The notes under the pieces were generated by a model. It saw only the letters and a list, made by a program, of their open reading frames with translations. It searched no databases and was not told the DNA's origin. The position numbers and the translations under genes are program-made. Below, piece by piece: positions 5,584 to 8,826 of a stretch of DNA of 8,826 bases. This stretch comes from Achromobacter sp. Lineage in GTDB: Bacteria > Pseudomonadota > Gammaproteobacteria > Burkholderiales > Burkholderiaceae_B. The DNA lies in NCBI GenBank assembly GCA_003454835.1, contig DMTA01000052.1, forward strand, positions 1 to 8,826, in the 5' to 3' direction. Position 1 is the first letter of the stretch. Each line of letters begins with the position of its first letter.

Positions 5584-5675
5584 TGACTCCGTCACACGCC
5601 TCTCCCCCAGAGGTAGTCCGCCATGCGGGGCATTTTTTACCTGCCGTTGAAACACTTGACCCCACCCGTGACCCC

Positions 5676-8672
5676 CTACCCCGCGCGCTGCGGCCCCGCG
5701 CTCTCCTCCAGCATCCGCTGCACCCGTTCACCCAGCGCATCAAGCGAGAACGGCTTGACGATGAGTTCCATGCCGTCCTCCAGGAAGCCGCCCGCGCTGG
5801 CCGCGCTTTCGGCGTACCCCGTCATGAGCAGCACGCGCAGGCCAGGGTGTGCGACACGCGCGGCGTCCGCCAACTGGCGGCCGTTCAGGTTGGGCAGGCC
5901 TACATCCGTCACCAGCAGACTCAGGTTGCGGGTGGACGTCACCAGTTCCAGGCCCGCCTCGCCGTCGCCGGCCGTCAACACATGCAGGCCCATATCGACC
6001 AGCGACTCGCGCACCATTTCTCGCACGTTCGTGTCGTCTTCCACGACGATGACGAAGGCCTGACCGGCCGACGCCGCCTGCGCGCCTGTCGCACGCGGCA
6101 TATCGGCCGCCATTTCCGGCACGCCCTGATGGCGCGGCAGGTAAAGCCGGACCGACGTCCCGATGCCCTCGGCGCTTTCCAGTACGGCGCTCCCGCCCGC
6201 CTGTTTGGCAAAGCCATAGGTCATGGACAGACCCAGCCCCGTGCCCTCGCCGAGCGGCTTGGTGGTGAAGAACGGATCAAAGGCGTGCGCCAGCACGTCG
6301 GGCGACATGCCGCAGCCCACGTCGGACACCGAGACCTCGACGAAAGGGCCCGGCGGGACGCCCGGACTCTGCCTCAGCGACATCGCGTCCAGTTGCGTGT
6401 TCGCCGCAGCAATGGTCAAGACGCCGCCATTGGGCATGGCGTCGCAGGCATTGATCACCAGGTTGAGCAACGCGTTCTCAAACTGGTTCTTATCGCAGTT
6501 GACGGGCCACAGATCGGGATCCAGATCGAAGACCAGATTCACACGCTCGCCGGTGTAGCGGTGGAACAGGTCCGTCATGGAATGCAGTGCGGCCTCGACG
6601 CTGAACGGCTTGGGGTCGATCGGCTGACGCCGCGAGAAGGTCAGCAGACGCTGCGTCAAGTGTGCGGCGCGGTTGGCCGAGTCCATCGCCACCGTGATGA
6701 AGCGCTGCGCCTGTTCAGGCACACCGGCCGAAAGCTTACGCTGAATGAGATACAGCGCGCCCGTGATGCCCTGGAGCATGTTGTTGAAATCGTGTGCGAT
6801 GCCGCCGGTCAGGCGCCCCACCGCCTCCATCTTCTGCGCCTGGCGCAACGCATTCTCGGTGTCGGCCAGCGCCTCGGCCTGCGCCTTCAGATCCGAATCG
6901 TCGCGTCCGGCCACGTACAGGCTGTCCTGCGACCACGACATGCTCCATGTGATCCAGCTATAGCCGCCCTCGCGCCGCAGGACGCGGTTCTCCAGATGCC
7001 GGGCGGGTTGCGCGCCGTCCGCCCCCTCGTGTGGCGACCAGGCGGCTCGCGTCGCGTCCAGATCGTCCGGGTGGATCAGTTCGGCAAGCCCCATCGACAG
7101 GAACTGGTCGGGACTCCACCCCAGGATGGGATGCACGGCCGGATTCACGCTGGCAAACCGGCCCCGGCCGTCGATGACGGCCAGCAGCTCGGGAGACATC
7201 CGCCAGATGCGGTCTCGCTCGGCGATGGCGTGCTCCACCCGCTGCTCCAGCATGCGCGCATATTGCGACCGCTCGACCGCGTCGCACATCCGTTCGGCGA
7301 CTTCCTCGATGAAGGCCAGATCCGCGGGCTTGAGCCGGCTGTTCGCCGAGGGGCGGACCATGAGCGCGCCGCCTTGCCGCGCCCAGCGGCGCATCGGCAC
7401 CACAATGGCGGACGGACGGATGTCGCCGCCCTCTTGCGCCACCAGCGGCTGCAGATAGGTCGTGCGACCCTTGCGCACCGCGTCGAAAAAATCTTCGCCC
7501 AGCTGTTCCGTGGCCAGCGCGTCCTGGCTGACCAGATCATTCTCGGACCGCCAGCAGGTCGACACCACCGGCGCCGCGCCGTCGCCGGCCCAGTCCAGAA
7601 CGGCCACGAGGCCCAGCGACAGGTGATGGCCCAATCCCGCGCAGGCGGTCTCCTCGATTGCCGGCTGCAAATGCAGTTCACGCATGCGGTCGCCAAGCGC
7701 CAGCAGGAAATTCTTGCGGTGCTGGCCCTCCCACAATTCGGTCTCGGCGGCCTTGCGTGCGGTGACATCCAGGAACAGCGCCATGATGCGATCGGGGCCT
7801 TCCTTGCGCGCCCGCGCTTCGTACCACGCGTCCTTGGGCGCCGGCACGGCAAACTCGAACTGGGCGGGCTCGCCCGACTCCACCACCTGAGCGAACGTAT
7901 CCAGGATCTGGCTGGGCACCCCGGGAATCATCTCGCGCAGCGTATGGCCCAGCGTGTCGCCTTCGCGCATGCCGCTTTGGCGCTCAAAGGCGGGGTTAAC
8001 TTCCAGAAAGCGGAAGTCGGCTATGCGGCCGTCTTCGCCGCGCAGGGCTTCGGCCAGGAAGAAGGCTTCCTGCATGCCGTCGAACATCGCCCGCCAGCGT
8101 TCTCCGCTGCGGCGCAGCGCGACGTCCATCAAATGCCTTTCTATCGCCAGCGCCGCGCTGCGCGTGACCAGCGCGATCGCGTCGATATCCTGCGCGGACG
8201 GCAGGCGGCTCTCGTCGTAGTAATTTGAGAAGACGCCCAGCAACCGCCCATCCGGCGCCTTGATCGGCGTGGACCAACAAGCGCGAAGGCCATTCTCCAA
8301 GGCAAGGTCGCACCACGGCGCCCACCGCGGATCGTGGGCAATGTCGTCCGTGTAGACCGGCGTTCCCGAATGCGCCGCAGCGCCCCACGATGCGGCCATC
8401 GGCCCGATGGCTATCCGGTCCACAGCGGCATTGAACGCGTCCGGCAATCCCGGCGCCGCCGCGAGCCGTAATTCTGTTCCCGCGTCATCCACCAGCGCGA
8501 TGGATGCGCGCAGCTTCACGCTCGATTGGGCCTCGATGGCGTGAAGCATATGTTCCAGCACCTGCCGGAGCGGTACGCCGGCAGCTATGCGCTCCAGCAT
8601 GATGCGTTCGTCTTCCAGACGAGCTAGCGTGTCGGTCCATGGCAGGGACACGCGGTCTTGCTTGGTCAGCAT
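5676..8672 (-). CDS. Soluble hybrid sensor histidine kinase (GAF-PAS-GAF-PAS-HisKA-HATPase-REC)
   Basis: A 998-residue multi-sensor kinase with no membrane segment, so it should sense a cytoplasmic signal. Order: GAF (about 22-182), PAS (about 190-305), a second GAF-like domain (about 320-470), PAS (about 485-595, ending in ITWSMSWSQDSLYVAGRDDS), HisKA with phospho-acceptor His627 in GGIAHDFNNML, HATPase with N box NLVINACDAMP (Asn741), G1 DVGCGM, F box FDPFFTTK and G2 GTGLGLS, then a C-terminal receiver (about 872-990) with Asp879/Asp880, Asp923 in LLVTDVGLP and Lys973-Pro974. All catalytic residues are present, so it should be active. The AHDFNN H box is typical of kinases related to NtrB. 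The ATG at 8672 follows AGGGGGAA at 8682-8675. A strong inverted repeat abuts that ribosome site. No Hpt protein is in the window, so the output may go through His627 to a separate regulator, with the attached receiver tuning it. Pairing with the regulator at 872-2257 is inference. Confidence 0.95.
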   Translation of the reverse strand: MLTKQDRVSLPWTDTLARLEDERIMLERIAAGVPLRQVLEHMLHAIEAQSSVKLRASIALVDDAGTELRLAAAPGLPDAFNAAVDRIAIGPMAASWGAAAHSGTPVYTDDIAHDPRWAPWCDLALENGLRACWSTPIKAPDGRLLGVFSNYYDESRLPSAQDIDAIALVTRSAALAIERHLMDVALRRSGERWRAMFDGMQEAFFLAEALRGEDGRIADFRFLEVNPAFERQSGMREGDTLGHTLREMIPGVPSQILDTFAQVVESGEPAQFEFAVPAPKDAWYEARARKEGPDRIMALFLDVTARKAAETELWEGQHRKNFLLALGDRMRELHLQPAIEETACAGLGHHLSLGLVAVLDWAGDGAAPVVSTCWRSENDLVSQDALATEQLGEDFFDAVRKGRTTYLQPLVAQEGGDIRPSAIVVPMRRWARQGGALMVRPSANSRLKPADLAFIEEVAERMCDAVERSQYARMLEQRVEHAIAERDRIWRMSPELLAVIDGRGRFASVNPAVHPILGWSPDQFLSMGLAELIHPDDLDATRAAWSPHEGADGAQPARHLENRVLRREGGYSWITWSMSWSQDSLYVAGRDDSDLKAQAEALADTENALRQAQKMEAVGRLTGGIAHDFNNMLQGITGALYLIQRKLSAGVPEQAQRFITVAMDSANRAAHLTQRLLTFSRRQPIDPKPFSVEAALHSMTDLFHRYTGERVNLVFDLDPDLWPVNCDKNQFENALLNLVINACDAMPNGGVLTIAAANTQLDAMSLRQSPGVPPGPFVEVSVSDVGCGMSPDVLAHAFDPFFTTKPLGEGTGLGLSMTYGFAKQAGGSAVLESAEGIGTSVRLYLPRHQGVPEMAADMPRATGAQAASAGQAFVIVVEDDTNVREMVRESLVDMGLHVLTAGDGEAGLELVTSTRNLSLLVTDVGLPNLNGRQLADAARVAHPGLRVLLMTGYAESAASAGGFLEDGMELIVKPFSLDALGERVQRMLEESAGPQRAG

Positions 8673-8680
8673 GGTTCCCC

Positions 8681-8709
8681 CTATCGCAATACAGAATGTA
8701 TCGCGATAG
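8681..8709 (-). promoter_or_regulatory. 13-bp inverted repeat abutting the kinase ribosome site
   Basis: On the minus strand CTATCGCGATACA (8709-8697), TTC, then TGTATTGCGATAG (8693-8681). Twelve of 13 positions pair in DNA; the odd one is G opposite T, which in the kinase mRNA would be a G-U pair, giving an unbroken 13-bp hairpin. Its foot overlaps the first two bases of the Shine-Dalgarno (8682-8675). The outer arm also contains the perfect palindrome TATCGCGATA (8699-8708). It is a candidate operator or a translational hairpin. Confidence 0.6.
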
Positions 8710-8755
8710 GAGCGCGCGCGGCGCAACCCTGCGTAACGCGACGCTACCTTCCTGG

Positions 8756-8792
8756 AAAAAAACGGGCGCGGTCAGGCGGGACCGACGGCGCC
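8756..8792 (-). terminator. Possible weak terminator of a leftward gene outside the window
   Basis: On the minus strand CGGTC and GACCG (8784-8780 and 8773-8769) form a stem that can be extended by GGCG/CGCC past a 4-nt bulge, followed after a few bases by seven T (complement of 8756-8762). This would end a gene entering from the right before the kinase promoter. The gap between stem and T-run and the bulge make it uncertain. Confidence 0.3.
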
Positions 8793-8826
8793 GGCCGCGT
8801 CATGCCGCCGTCCGGTGCGCCAGGCA

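Noticed and set aside
5623..5638. ATGC-GGG-GCAT followed by a T-run on the plus strand
   Set aside because: The stem is only 4 bp and no plus-strand gene precedes it, so I do not call a terminator.
5847..8228. Very long open frame (793 codons) on the plus strand
   Set aside because: It is antisense to the hybrid kinase, whose domains and motifs are unmistakable. The Arg/His/Gln/Ala-rich translation is typical of a shadow frame in GC-rich DNA.
1..8826. Mobile element, prophage, CRISPR or toxin-antitoxin signatures
   Set aside because: I saw no transposase or integrase motifs, direct repeat arrays or terminal inverted repeats.

Overview
The window is GC-rich and densely coding, with strong Shine-Dalgarno sites. 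The style suggests a betaproteobacterium, most likely Burkholderiales/Alcaligenaceae (an Achromobacter- or Bordetella-like genome). That placement is an impression from composition and protein style; no marker gene proves it. I see no tRNA, rRNA, CRISPR array, IS element or integrase.

Layout from left to right: a small hydrophilic protein (123-338, minus); a secreted Cys-repeat protein (491-865, plus), divergent from the first; an NtrC-type response regulator (872-2257, minus), convergent with the secreted protein; a divergent NtrC-type activator with no receiver domain (2434-3438, plus); an RpoN-type sigma-54 factor (3584-5041, plus); a bidirectional terminator (5128-5155); a secreted Pro-rich protein (5167-5529, minus); and a soluble hybrid histidine kinase, GAF-PAS-GAF-PAS-HisKA-HATPase-REC (5676-8672, minus).

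The main result is that the locus looks like a compact sigma-54 regulatory island carrying some of its own targets. Four sites match the -24/-12 consensus (GGCACG, four bases, TTGC) with exact GG-10-GC spacing. Each lies just upstream of a gene and in the right orientation: before the sigma-54 gene itself (3517-3530), before the Pro-rich secreted protein (5570-5583, minus), and back to back before the two divergent small genes (398-411 minus and 423-436 plus). The divergent pair forms a perfect 14-bp inverted repeat. The promoters of the two minus-strand small genes match at 18 of 19 positions.

A working model, which is inference: the hybrid kinase and the receiver-bearing activator sense and relay a cytoplasmic signal. 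One or both activators, which share an unusual GSFTGA loop, drive the local sigma-54. That factor activates its own gene and a set of small envelope or stress-type proteins. Whether this is a second rpoN beside a canonical copy elsewhere cannot be decided from the window, but its neighbours are not the usual lptB/hpf/ptsN genes.
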